Source: Micromonospora echinospora (GTDB taxonomy: Bacteria; Actinomycetota; Actinomycetes; Mycobacteriales; Micromonosporaceae). From it: a stretch of DNA of 64,000 nucleotides. Positions 28,120 through 39,335 of the stretch are shown one piece after another (the first letter of the stretch is position 1; each line of letters starts with the position of its first letter). The translations under genes and the position numbers were made by a program. The stretch is taken from the NCBI RefSeq assembly GCF_900091495.1, contig NZ_LT607413.1, positions 5,719,001 through 5,783,000 of the forward strand. Direction: 5' to 3'. The notes under the pieces are model-generated. The model was given only the letters and a program-made list of their open reading frames with translations. It did no database searches and had not been told where the DNA came from.

Positions 28120-28497
28120 GTGCCCACCATCGCCATCGCCGCCTCGCCGCCGCTTCCGTCGGCCCGCCAGCGCGCGGTCGTGCTGCGGCTGACCCGCTGG
28201 CTGGTCGACCGGGGCGTCCGGCCGGAGCGGGTCGTCGTGCGCTTCGACCCGGCCCCGGACCTGTACGCCGGCGGTTGGCCGGTTTCCGGGCACACGACGG
28301 TGACCTGCTGCGTCGGTCCGGACCGCGACGGCGACTTCCGGGCGGCGCTGGCTGGTCATGTCGCCGCCACGCTCGGCGGCACGGGATTCCTCTATGTCGA
28401 GTGCCGCACCACCCCGCCCGCCGACGTGTACGTGCGCGTGGGCCACCAACTCGTCCGGGCCGATCAGCCGGACCCCGTCCGAGAGGAGACAGCATGA
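28120..28497 (+). CDS. Tautomerase-superfamily-like small protein
   Basis: The GTG at 28120 has GGAGG with seven-base spacing. The 125-residue product begins (M)PTIAIAASPPL and shows two beta-alpha-beta units (about 1-55 and 62-120), the layout of fused 4-oxalocrotonate-tautomerase-like proteins such as malonate semialdehyde decarboxylase and cis-CaaD. In that superfamily the proline exposed after Met removal is the catalytic base or nucleophile; here it is residue 2. It lies 23 bp after the toroid gene and overlaps the ACP gene by 4 bp. It may catalyse an isomerisation or decarboxylation in the pathway. This assignment rests on pattern only. Confidence 0.6.
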   Translation: MPTIAIAASPPLPSARQRAVVLRLTRWLVDRGVRPERVVVRFDPAPDLYAGGWPVSGHTTVTCCVGPDRDGDFRAALAGHVAATLGGTGFLYVECRTTPPADVYVRVGHQLVRADQPDPVREETA

Positions 28498-28775
28498 CCA
28501 CCGACGTGACATCCCGACTCCGCGCGACCCTCGCCGCGCGCCTCGGGGACGCCTTCACCGGCGTGGCCGACACCGACCTGCTGCGGGAGGCGCTCGGCGA
28601 CGCGTACGACAGCATGTCGGCGCTGGAGTGTGTCACCGCCGTGGAGGAGGAGTTCGGCATCGAGGTCGACCTCGTCGCCGACGACGTCCGTCACTGGTTC
28701 GCCACCGTCGACCGGATGGCCGCGTTCGTCACCCGCCGGCTCGAAGACGCCGCCGTACTGCGCGTCGTCCGATGA
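28494..28775 (+). CDS. Acyl/peptidyl carrier protein
   Basis: This 93-residue acidic helical protein carries the carrier motif AYDSMSALE, with Ser40 as the likely phosphopantetheine site, and the following VEEEFGIEVDL helix typical of acyl carrier proteins. The usual DSL is DSM here. The ATG at 28494 is preceded by GAGGAGAC. It overlaps both neighbours by 4 bp. It probably holds the carboxylate activated by one of the adenylate-forming enzymes, most naturally the short one encoded right after it. Confidence 0.9.
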   Translation: MTTDVTSRLRATLAARLGDAFTGVADTDLLREALGDAYDSMSALECVTAVEEEFGIEVDLVADDVRHWFATVDRMAAFVTRRLEDAAVLRVVR

Positions 28776-29632
28776 TCCCGTTCCGGACGTCGGGCACGAC
28801 CGGACCCGCGGTCACCTGGTGGCGCGGACAGGACCAGCTCGACGCGGAGGCGCGGCTGTTGCTGCCGCTGCTCGGCCGGGTCGACCGGGTGCTGAGTTTC
28901 GCGCCCTCCCACCACCTCTACGGCCGGATCTTCGGCGTGGAACTGCCACGCCTGGCCGGCGTGCCGGTCGTCACGGCGTGGACCGACCCGCTGGTGCTGC
29001 CCCCGCTGACCGCCGGCATCCGGTGCCTGGTGGTCTGTCTGCCGTCGACCTGGCCGCTGCTGCGCCGGCACGTCGGGAGGCTGCGCGGCAACGACCTCGT
29101 GGCGGTGCACAGCACGGCATGTACGACTCCGGCGACACACGATGTCGTCGATCTTCTCGGTCTCGACGCCGTGGAGGTGCTGGGGTCGACCGAGACCGGC
29201 GCGGTCGCCACCCGGCCGATCACCCGTGACGGGTGCGACTGGACACTGCTGCCCGACGTCGAGCCGTTGCCCGCCGCCGACGGCCGGCTGCACGTGAGCG
29301 GACCACGACTGGCGGCGTCCCTCACCAGCCACCGCACCGGCGATCTCGTCGAGTTCACCGGCGCGCGTACCTTCCGGCACCTCGGACGGTCCGGCGGTCT
29401 GGTCAAGGTCAACGGCCGCCGGTGCGACACGGAAGCCGTCGCCGCGCTGGTCAGCCGCATGGCGCCCGGGTGCGACGCGCGCTGCGTGCCGGTGACCGAC
29501 CCGATCCGCGGCGAGCACTACGACCTGTACTACTCCACCGGGCCTGAACCGGCCGAGCTGCGCCGGATGTTGGCGGCGGTGGACGCCGACCTGCCGGCCC
29601 CGCGCCTCGTACGACGGGTACCGACGCCGTGA
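28772..29632 (+). CDS. Minimal adenylation-type enzyme beginning at the P-loop
   Basis: The product has only 286 residues. It opens directly with the A3 motif (FRTSGTTGPAV) at residues 4-15, so the N-terminal subdomain of normal adenylate-forming enzymes is missing. GSTETGAV (A5, near 145), HRTGDLVEF (A7) and LGRSGGLVKVNGRRCD (A8, near 210) remain. A lysine of the late A10 motif is not visible in the last 40 residues. The ATG overlaps the ACP stop by 4 bp and its own stop overlaps the lyase start by 4 bp, so it is an intact operon member. It may adenylate an acid for the ACP, or need a partner to supply the missing part. Confidence 0.75.
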   Translation: MIPFRTSGTTGPAVTWWRGQDQLDAEARLLLPLLGRVDRVLSFAPSHHLYGRIFGVELPRLAGVPVVTAWTDPLVLPPLTAGIRCLVVCLPSTWPLLRRHVGRLRGNDLVAVHSTACTTPATHDVVDLLGLDAVEVLGSTETGAVATRPITRDGCDWTLLPDVEPLPAADGRLHVSGPRLAASLTSHRTGDLVEFTGARTFRHLGRSGGLVKVNGRRCDTEAVAALVSRMAPGCDARCVPVTDPIRGEHYDLYYSTGPEPAELRRMLAAVDADLPAPRLVRRVPTP

Positions 29633-31059
29633 CCGACCGCGTCGAGGAGGTGCTGGCGCGGGCCGCCGCCCCGATCGAGGCGTCGCCGGACGAACTGCGC
29701 GCGATGGCCGACAGCCGTGCGGTCCTCACCGCCGCCACCACCGAGGTGTACGGCACCACCCGTGGCTTCGGCCCTCTGGCGGCCTATCCGGCCGACCCGG
29801 ACCCGCGCCGACAGGGGCTCGGACTCGTCTCACATCTCGCCGTCGGGCAGGGCGAGCCGCTGTCACCCGGCGTCACCCGCACGATGGTGTGGCTACGACT
29901 GCGCAGCATGGCTCTCGGGCACTCGGCTGTGGACCCGGCACTGTGGGTCGCACTCGCCGATCAGTGGAACGCCGGGTTCACGCCCGTCGTGCCGCGTGAG
30001 GGCAGCCTCAGCGCCAGCGGCGACCTGGTGCCGCTGGCACACGCGGCGCTGGCCGCTGGCGGCTCCGGCACCGAGCTGGCGTGGCACGACGACGCGCAGG
30101 TGCGCGCGGCCGGGCGGCTGCGGGCTCTGGGCCTGTCCCCGGTGGTGTGGGAGGCGCGCACCGCGCTCGCGTTCGTCAACGGGTCCAGTGCCAGCCTTGC
30201 GCAGGCCCTGCACAACCACCGGACCCTGCGCGCGTCCGTACGGCTCGCCGCGGCGGCCACCGCCCGGATCGTGACGTTGCTCGGCGCCGATCCGGCACCC
30301 TACGGCGAGCCCCTGTCGCGGGTACGCAACCAGCCTGGTCAGCGGAGCGTCGCCGCCTGGATCCGCGCCGCGCTGCCCCCGGACGGTGTGCGTGCCGACA
30401 GCCGGCCCCTCCAGGAGCGGTACTCGCTGCGCTGCGCGCCACAGGTGCTCGGCGCGGTCCTCGACCAGCTCGACGCGCAGGGCACGATCCTGTCTCGCGA
30501 AGCCGACGGCTGCACCGACAACCCGGTGATCGTCGACGGGGACGTACACCACGGCGGCAACTTCCACGCCGCGCCCGTGGCGCTCGCCACGGAGGCGCAC
30601 GCGGTCTGTGCCCACCAGGTCGCACTCCTGATGGAACGGCAGCTCGCGCTGCTGATCGACCCGACCGTCAACGGTGGCCTGCCCCCGATGCTCACTCCCG
30701 CGCCCGGTGCCGCCAGCGGTCTGGCCGGCGTGCAGATCGCGGCGGCGTCGCACCTGGCCAGGCTGCGACAGCTAGCGCATCCCGCCTCCACCACCACGAT
30801 CCCCGTCAACCTGGAGAACCAGGACCACACCCCGCTGGCCCTCAACGGCGCGAACGCGGTCGCCGACATGCTGGAGCGGGTACGGTGGATCGCCGGGTCG
30901 TTGCTGGTGGCCGTGAACCAGCACACCCATCTGCGTCCGGCTGCCACCACCGGTCTGTGGGCGCGTCTGCGGGCGGCGATCGGGCCGCTCGACGGGGATC
31001 GGCCGCTGGCCGCCGCGGTCAGGGACGCGGCAGCGCTCGGCCTGCCGGAAGAGGGGTGA
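29629..31059 (+). CDS. MIO-type aromatic amino acid ammonia-lyase or aminomutase
   Basis: This 476-residue protein carries the self-cyclising Ala129-Ser130-Gly131 (GSLSASGDLVPLAHA) that forms the MIO prosthetic group, a catalytic-loop tyrosine at 41 (VYGTTRGFG), and the conserved NGSSASLAQALH, QERYSLRC and NLENQDHTPLA segments. At the substrate-selectivity position it has His69-Leu70 (SHLAVGQG), resembling the His-Leu pair of bacterial tyrosine ammonia-lyases rather than a histidase. It should turn tyrosine, or a related amino acid, into a coumarate-type acid or a beta-amino acid. Start is GTG, overlapping the upstream stop by 4 bp. Its 3' end overlaps the SARP gene by 41 bp. Confidence 0.9.
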   Translation: MTDRVEEVLARAAAPIEASPDELRAMADSRAVLTAATTEVYGTTRGFGPLAAYPADPDPRRQGLGLVSHLAVGQGEPLSPGVTRTMVWLRLRSMALGHSAVDPALWVALADQWNAGFTPVVPREGSLSASGDLVPLAHAALAAGGSGTELAWHDDAQVRAAGRLRALGLSPVVWEARTALAFVNGSSASLAQALHNHRTLRASVRLAAAATARIVTLLGADPAPYGEPLSRVRNQPGQRSVAAWIRAALPPDGVRADSRPLQERYSLRCAPQVLGAVLDQLDAQGTILSREADGCTDNPVIVDGDVHHGGNFHAAPVALATEAHAVCAHQVALLMERQLALLIDPTVNGGLPPMLTPAPGAASGLAGVQIAAASHLARLRQLAHPASTTTIPVNLENQDHTPLALNGANAVADMLERVRWIAGSLLVAVNQHTHLRPAATTGLWARLRAAIGPLDGDRPLAAAVRDAAALGLPEEG

Positions 31060-32797
31060 CCGGGGCCGTCCAGAGCGGTGCCGCCCGGTCCAGAAGCCAC
31101 AGCTTCGCGGCATACAGGCGCATCAGGCCGTGCAACCGGAACTGGTGTGGACGATGCTGCTCCAGCAGGTTCCGATCGAGCAGGTTCTCCAGCAGGCGGC
31201 GTACCGCCGGCACCGGCAGTCCCGTGGCGACGGAGGCCGCCGGGACGTCGAACTCGTCACCTGGGACGAGGCTGAGCAGGCGGAACATTCGCTGCTCGGG
31301 TTCCGGCAGGGCCCGGTAGGATGCCTCGAACACTCCTTCCACGCTGCGGTCACCAGCGGCGAGTTCCTCCAACCGCAGCCCGTCGTCGAGCCGGCGCGCC
31401 AACTCCCGAATCGGCCACGCCGGGCGATGCCGTAACCGGGCCGCCGCGAGTCGAACCGCCAACGGCAGATGTCCGCACAGCCGGACGACGTGGGCCACGG
31501 AGGCCGGATCCGTCGCCGCCGGAGCACCGGCGACCCGGGTGAACAGTTCCACCGCGTCGGCCGGATCGAGCACGCCCAGACGGATCGGGTGGGCGCCGTC
31601 CACCGTAGCCGCCGTGCGGCTGGTGACGATGACGAGACTGGCCGAGTTCCCGGGCAGCAGCGGCTGCACCTGGCGGGCGTCCACCGCGTTGTCCAGCACG
31701 ACGATCATCCGTCGGTTGGCCAGCAACGCGCGCCAGCGCGCCGCGTTCAGCGCCGGGTCCGGGCCGGCCTCCGCGCCGAGCATGCCGAGCAGGAGCCCCA
31801 GCGCGGACTCCATGGCCAGGGGCTCCCGGTCCTGGGTGCAGCCGTGCAGATCCACGAAGAGCTGCCCGTCGGGGTATGCGGCGCGCTGCTGGTGCGCGAG
31901 ACGAGTCGCCAGCACGGTCTTTCCGACACCGGCCATTCCGGAGATTTGCAACAGCGCCGGAGCGGACCGTGGTCCCGCCGTCACGCGGGTCGCCTCGGTG
32001 AGTTCCGCCGCCCGGCCGACGAAATCGGTCAGGTCCCGTGGCAGCATGTTCGAGCCAGGCTGGTCGGAGTGGCCAGGCTCGGCGCCGAGCACCCGGCGGT
32101 GTGCCGCGCGCAGGCCCGGGCCGGGGTCGACCCCCAGCTCGTCGCGGAGCAGCCGGTATGCCCGCCGGTACGTCGCGGACGCGTCCGCGGTCCGGCCCTG
32201 CCGGGCCAGCGCCACGATGAGCAGTTCGTGGAAGCGCTCGCGCAGCGGATGTTCCCGGGTGAGCTGGACGAGCTGGGGCACCAGTTCGGCGCTGCGGCCG
32301 AGCGTCAACTCCAACTCGGCGAGGCGCTCCCAGGCGGTGAGCCGTTCCTCGGTGACCACCGGCTCGAACTCCCTGCGGAGCAGCCCCGGACCCAGGTCGG
32401 CCAGCGGGTTCCCGCGAAAGGCCGCGAGGGCCCGGCGCAACAGTTCCGCCCCGGCCGCTGGCGCCGCGCCCGTCGCGTGCCCCACGAGCGCCCGGAAGCG
32501 GTGCAGGTCCACCGACTCCGGATCGATGTCGAGCAGGTAACCCCCGGCCCGGTGGACGAGGCGTACGTCCCGTATGGCGGCGCGCACCTGGGAGGCGTAC
32601 ACCTGTAGGGCGCCGTGCGCGCTGCGCGGTGGCTCGCCGTCCCAGACGGCGTCGACGAGACGGCTGCGGGTCACGTGACGGCGGGGTTCGAGCAGCAGCG
32701 CGGCGAGGAGTCGGCGCGGCTTGAGCGGCAGGGGTCGCTGTCGGTCCCCGCCGACACGTACCTCCAGGTCGCCGAGCAGGCGGAAGTCGTACCTCAT
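31019..32797 (-). CDS. SARP-family regulator with NB-ARC ATPase
   Basis: This 592-residue regulator has an N-terminal OmpR-like winged helix (about 1-95, FRLLGDLEVRVGGD, KPRRLLAALLLEP), a bacterial transcriptional activation domain (about 97-245, ending LLRDELGVDPGPGLRAAHR) and an NTPase with Walker A GMAGVGKTV (near 300) and MIVVLDNA (Walker B). It lacks the long TPR tail of AfsR (about 990 residues). The ATG at 32797 follows GGAGGAGG; the longer open frame upstream has no better site. It is transcribed toward the plus operon and is most likely its pathway activator. Its candidate operator lies at 24935-24953. Confidence 0.92.
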   Translation of the reverse strand: MRYDFRLLGDLEVRVGGDRQRPLPLKPRRLLAALLLEPRRHVTRSRLVDAVWDGEPPRSAHGALQVYASQVRAAIRDVRLVHRAGGYLLDIDPESVDLHRFRALVGHATGAAPAAGAELLRRALAAFRGNPLADLGPGLLRREFEPVVTEERLTAWERLAELELTLGRSAELVPQLVQLTREHPLRERFHELLIVALARQGRTADASATYRRAYRLLRDELGVDPGPGLRAAHRRVLGAEPGHSDQPGSNMLPRDLTDFVGRAAELTEATRVTAGPRSAPALLQISGMAGVGKTVLATRLAHQQRAAYPDGQLFVDLHGCTQDREPLAMESALGLLLGMLGAEAGPDPALNAARWRALLANRRMIVVLDNAVDARQVQPLLPGNSASLVIVTSRTAATVDGAHPIRLGVLDPADAVELFTRVAGAPAATDPASVAHVVRLCGHLPLAVRLAAARLRHRPAWPIRELARRLDDGLRLEELAAGDRSVEGVFEASYRALPEPEQRMFRLLSLVPGDEFDVPAASVATGLPVPAVRRLLENLLDRNLLEQHRPHQFRLHGLMRLYAAKLWLLDRAAPLWTAPVTPLPAGRALPRP

Positions 32798-32867
32798 CGA
32801 GCCTCCTCCCCGGGCGCTGCGGGCGCCGGCTCCCGCATCGGGAGGCGCGACGCCCGCAGGCATGTAC

Positions 32868-35800
32868 TCAGCTCCCGCGGGGTGCGCGGGCCTCGACGGT
32901 CACCACGGCCGCGCGAGCGCCGACGGTGTTGTGATGGTGCAGCACGAGCAGGTCGTTCGTGACCTGCTCCGGATCCCGCCCGACGGACAGCGCCGTACCG
33001 GGGCGGGCCAGATAGGTCAGCGCCGGTTCGGTGCCGCCGACGACCCACGTCCCGGGACGGATCGGGTCGAACGTCAGACCGCCCACCCGGTCGACCACGG
33101 CATCGCCCGGGGCCCGGTAGAAACCTCTGACGGCGACCTCGTAACCGATCCGGTGGGCCGGCCCGGCCGGGTCCACCCCGAGTGCGGCGAGCTTCACCGG
33201 CAGCAGGACGACGTTGGTGTCGAAGATGTTCGTGTCGGTGTCGCCGAATCGGCCGTTCACCGGTTGGACGTCCACCACGTTGGGCTGCGGACGGTTCAGG
33301 TCGGCCGTGGACACCAACAGCACGTCGCTGCGGGGCGCCTTCACCACCGTCGACTCGAAGTCGGCACGCCCGTCGCCGGTGGTGTCGAAGCGGACGACCG
33401 GAACGGTGTTGCTACCCAGGTTCGCCCAGTCGCCCCAGGTGGCCAGACCGATGCCGAGCATGGCCTCCTCCGGTCGGCCCTTTGCCCGGGCCGCCGGCGC
33501 GGTGGAAGCGGCACCGACGAAGCGCAGGTCACCGCCGCGAGCCGTGTCGTTCACGGTGCACCCGGCGACGATCGGGCCACCGCAGCTCGGCAGTTGCGGT
33601 GAGCGGGCGTGCAGCTCCAGCACGCTGATCAGGCTGCGGTACGCCGCCGCGCCGCTGCCCTGGTGCAGCCCGCGTCCCGCGATCCGCAGGGTGCCCTGGG
33701 AACGGTCGCCCATCCGGAGCACCGGTGGAACGGTGACCGCGGCGGCGGGCTTGGGAGAGGCCGCCACCGGCACCCGCAGGCCGACGGTCGCTCCGCGCAC
33801 CGGCGTGAGCAGTAGGCGCCCAGCGGCGTCGGCGACGAACTGCCGGGCCAGCCCGCCCTGGACCGCCTCCATCGTCGGATCCATGGTCTTGCGCAACGCG
33901 GCGACGTCGTCGATGTGCAGCGTCACCCTGACCTGGGCGGTGTCGCGCGGCGCGAGCCGTACGGTGTCCCGGTCCACCGTGTACCGGACGCCCGGCGTGA
34001 CCGTGATGCCCTCGTACCGCGCCGTGAACACCACGGGTGTGGTCCCCTTGTTGACGACCTTGACGGTCTTGGTCAGTCGGGTGGGCCGGGACGCGGCCAC
34101 GACCCCGAAGGTCACGCTGACCGCGCCCGGATCGTCCTGCACGTAGGCGAGGACGTTCGTGGTGAGGGCCGCGGCGGCGTCGATCCGCCCCGCGCCCACC
34201 CGCTGCGGGGCGTACCGCAGCCCGGCCTCGTTCCGCAGGTCGTGCCCGGCGGTGTTCATGGCCGCGGCCTTGACCTCCTCGTACGTCCAGTCCGGGTGGG
34301 CCTGGCGAATGAGGGCGGTGATGCCGGTGGCGTGCGGAGTGGACATCGACGTGCCGGAGTAGACGGCACGGTCGTAGCCGCTGCCCGCCCAGGCGGCCGC
34401 GATGGTGTCACCGGGCGCGGAGATGTCCGGCTTTACCGTGGGCGCCCGGACGCCGCGCGAGGTGAAGCTGCTCGCGGTGTCGACCAACAGCGGATCCTGC
34501 GTGGGCAGACTGGCCTTGTCCACGCCGCGCAGCGAGATCTCGAGCGTGCCCGCGGCGGCCGTGGGACGCAGCCGGCGCGTCTCCGTCGCGGTGAACTGGA
34601 ACATCGGCAGCATGCTGTTGCCGGTGATCCGGGACGCGAAATGGTCCTGCGTGGACGACAGCACGAGCCCCGCCGCGCCGCCCGCCTGGGCGTTGTTCGC
34701 GCGGGCCGCCGAGCCACACTCGCGTCCCTCCAACGTGGCCTGGTCGTCCATTTCGATCCAGACGATCCGGTCCTTCACCAGCTCCTTCTCGGCCGCGCCG
34801 TACACGCTGCACCCGGTGGTGTTCGGTGCCGGCAGGACGACGACCGGACGCCGCACGTCGAGGGTGTCCCAACCGGTGAAGGCGAGACTGAACTGGCCGG
34901 CGCTCACCCCCGGCACGGGGGCGTGCACCTGCGCGACGTCACGGAGAACGTATCCGTCGCGAGAACTGGCCACGGTGAGCGCCTCGGGAGCGACCGATCC
35001 GGGTGAGGCCGCCACGTCGTACAGGTCGTTGCCGTTGCCGGCGGAGAACACCGACAGCACGTCGTGCTCGGCCAGCTTACGGACGAACAGCGACACCGGG
35101 TCGTCCACGGCGTTGTAGTTGCTGCTCAGAGCGAGGTTGAGGACGTCGAGGCGGTCACCGAGGTCACCGTCGCCATTGGGGTCGAGGGCCCAGTCCATCG
35201 CCTTCGGCGTCAGCGCCGACGTGAGGCCGTGGCAGCCGAACACCTTGATGGCGTACAGCGTCGCCTCGGGTGCCATGCCCGGAGCCACCCTCATGGCCTC
35301 GACCTGCTGCGGCGTGAGCTTCGCGTAGTCGCCGGTGAACGTGGTGCCGTCGGCGTTCACGCCCATCGAGCCGATGATGCTGGCACCGTGGGTGCCGTGG
35401 TGCCCACAGGAGATCGGGTTCGGATCCGGGACGGGAACCGGCGAGCCGATCGCGCCGGAGGCGTCGTAGTCGTCACCCACCAGGTCGGTGCCGCCGACCA
35501 CCTTGGCACTCGGGAAGTAGCGAGGGTCGACCACCTCGTGGTCGATGCTCCGGTACGCCTCCTTGGTGCCGGGTCCGCCGAAGGCCGCGTGGGTGTAGTC
35601 GATGCCGTCGTCGATGATGCCGATGCGTACCCCCTTGCCGGTCCTGCCGGTGTGGCGCCAGGCGTTCAGCGCGTTGGTGAACTGCACCGAGTTGGTGCTG
35701 CTCTTGACGTGCTCGACGATCCGCCGGACGGAGACGATGTCCGGCCGTCCGGCGAGCTCCCGAAGCTGCGCGGCGTCCGCCGAGACGATGAGCCCGGACA

Positions 35801-36158
35801 CCGCGTTCGACGTCACGGAGAAGAGTCGGGCACCGGCCATCCGGCCCACCAGCTCCCGCGCCGTCCTCTCGACGTCGCGGCGGGCGGACTGCACCGCGGC
35901 GCGGTCCGCGCCGGTGGCCGAGAGATCCGTTGCGGACTGCTCGGCCAGTTCGACGAAGACGGTCTGCGGCCCGCTCGCGTCGAGCAGCGCGGGAGCCAGC
36001 TTGGGGGCCAGCGCGCCGAGGTCCGTCACCTCCACGGGCAGCCCCGCCGCCGTCGGCGCGCTGGACCCGTTCGGCCACGCGACGGCACCTGGAGCCGCGA
36101 CCACGGTGACCGCCAGCACGGCGGCCGCCAGGACGGTTGATCTGATCGTTGATCTCAC
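32868..36158 (-). CDS. Secreted subtilisin-family (S8) serine protease with PA-type insert
   Basis: The 1096-residue protein starts at GTG 36158, after GGAAGG, directly before a Sec signal (residues about 1-28, VLAAAVLAVTVVAAPGAVA). A propeptide-like region follows (about 50-160). The S8 catalytic residues are Asp near 183 (IGIIDDGID), His near 254 (GHHGTHG) and Ser near 604 (SGTSMSTPHATG). A protease-associated-like insert lies between His and Ser, and several beta-rich domains follow the catalytic domain. It should be an extracellular endopeptidase of the lactocepin-like type. It is monocistronic and may digest environmental protein or mature secreted peptides. Its place beside the biosynthetic locus may be chance. 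Confidence 0.92.
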   Translation of the reverse strand: MRSTIRSTVLAAAVLAVTVVAAPGAVAWPNGSSAPTAAGLPVEVTDLGALAPKLAPALLDASGPQTVFVELAEQSATDLSATGADRAAVQSARRDVERTARELVGRMAGARLFSVTSNAVSGLIVSADAAQLRELAGRPDIVSVRRIVEHVKSSTNSVQFTNALNAWRHTGRTGKGVRIGIIDDGIDYTHAAFGGPGTKEAYRSIDHEVVDPRYFPSAKVVGGTDLVGDDYDASGAIGSPVPVPDPNPISCGHHGTHGASIIGSMGVNADGTTFTGDYAKLTPQQVEAMRVAPGMAPEATLYAIKVFGCHGLTSALTPKAMDWALDPNGDGDLGDRLDVLNLALSSNYNAVDDPVSLFVRKLAEHDVLSVFSAGNGNDLYDVAASPGSVAPEALTVASSRDGYVLRDVAQVHAPVPGVSAGQFSLAFTGWDTLDVRRPVVVLPAPNTTGCSVYGAAEKELVKDRIVWIEMDDQATLEGRECGSAARANNAQAGGAAGLVLSSTQDHFASRITGNSMLPMFQFTATETRRLRPTAAAGTLEISLRGVDKASLPTQDPLLVDTASSFTSRGVRAPTVKPDISAPGDTIAAAWAGSGYDRAVYSGTSMSTPHATGITALIRQAHPDWTYEEVKAAAMNTAGHDLRNEAGLRYAPQRVGAGRIDAAAALTTNVLAYVQDDPGAVSVTFGVVAASRPTRLTKTVKVVNKGTTPVVFTARYEGITVTPGVRYTVDRDTVRLAPRDTAQVRVTLHIDDVAALRKTMDPTMEAVQGGLARQFVADAAGRLLLTPVRGATVGLRVPVAASPKPAAAVTVPPVLRMGDRSQGTLRIAGRGLHQGSGAAAYRSLISVLELHARSPQLPSCGGPIVAGCTVNDTARGGDLRFVGAASTAPAARAKGRPEEAMLGIGLATWGDWANLGSNTVPVVRFDTTGDGRADFESTVVKAPRSDVLLVSTADLNRPQPNVVDVQPVNGRFGDTDTNIFDTNVVLLPVKLAALGVDPAGPAHRIGYEVAVRGFYRAPGDAVVDRVGGLTFDPIRPGTWVVGGTEPALTYLARPGTALSVGRDPEQVTNDLLVLHHHNTVGARAAVVTVEARAPRGS

Positions 36159-36867
36159 GACTGGCCTTCCTTCTTGTTCTGCTCGTTCGACAGCCCGGAC
36201 ACGCGCCACCAACGACGTGCAGTACGTGGACCGTCACAAGGAGAGATTCCGGTGCGGCGAGGGGGAGCACGGCGCTCGCGCCGCGCCGTGGGAATCCGAG
36301 CGCTGGTGCGCCGCGACGGGGCCGACCGTTCGGACGCGTCGCCATCGGCCGGTGAGCGCCGGCGGCCCCCGTGACCGTCGGCGGGGCCAGCCCGCCGCGC
36401 CGGTGGCGGCCGGATGGTCGCGGTGCCGGGGGTGATCCGGGCTCGACGCCGGGCGGGACAGGTCACCCGGACGCCTTCCGTTGCCTGGTCGCCGCGACCG
36501 CCCACCCGAGCCACCTTCCGCCGTCACCGGTCGCGGCCGTACCTGCCGCAGACCCGATGACAAGGCTCCGGGCAGGGCGGGTCGACCGACAGGGAAGGAC
36601 CGGCAGAACCGTTGCACCGGTTTTCCTGCAGGTTCGTCTTGGCGAAGAAGGTGACCGGACGTCAGAGGGGTGACAGGGCCGATCCATACCGGGCGGTCGT
36701 GCCAGCGGCATGCGGCGCGCGACGGCAGAGCCGCCGTCGACGTGTGTCGACGGCGGCTCCCGGTGTTCCTACGGGCCCGGCGTCAGTTCGCCGTGGGACC
36801 CGTGTCGGGCGGGTGCCGGCGCCGCGCTGCCACGGCCCGACGGCGCCGTCCCGCGATCCGGATTCGT
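36159..36867. other. Gene-free interval between protease and UvrA-like gene
   Basis: About 700 bp carry no ORF with a ribosome site and coding-like composition. The protease ribosome site lies at its left edge (about 36165-36170) and a strong hairpin at 36728-36759. The rest is plain high-GC sequence in which I see no repeat or structured element. Confidence 0.6.
36728..36759 (-). terminator. Strong hairpin terminator of the UvrA-like gene
   Basis: A perfect 14-bp stem (36728-36741 and 36746-36759) with a GTGT loop lies 109 bp beyond the stop of the UvrA-like gene. It has no U-tract, as is common in actinomycetes, and should work on either strand. Confidence 0.75.
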
Positions 36868-39261
<2,394 letters not shown>

Positions 39262-39335
39262 CGTGTCCAATCGTGTTACGCGGGGGCCGCCGTCGCGGCC
39301 CCCGTCGGCGTCCTGACCGCTGGTCGCCGGACGGC

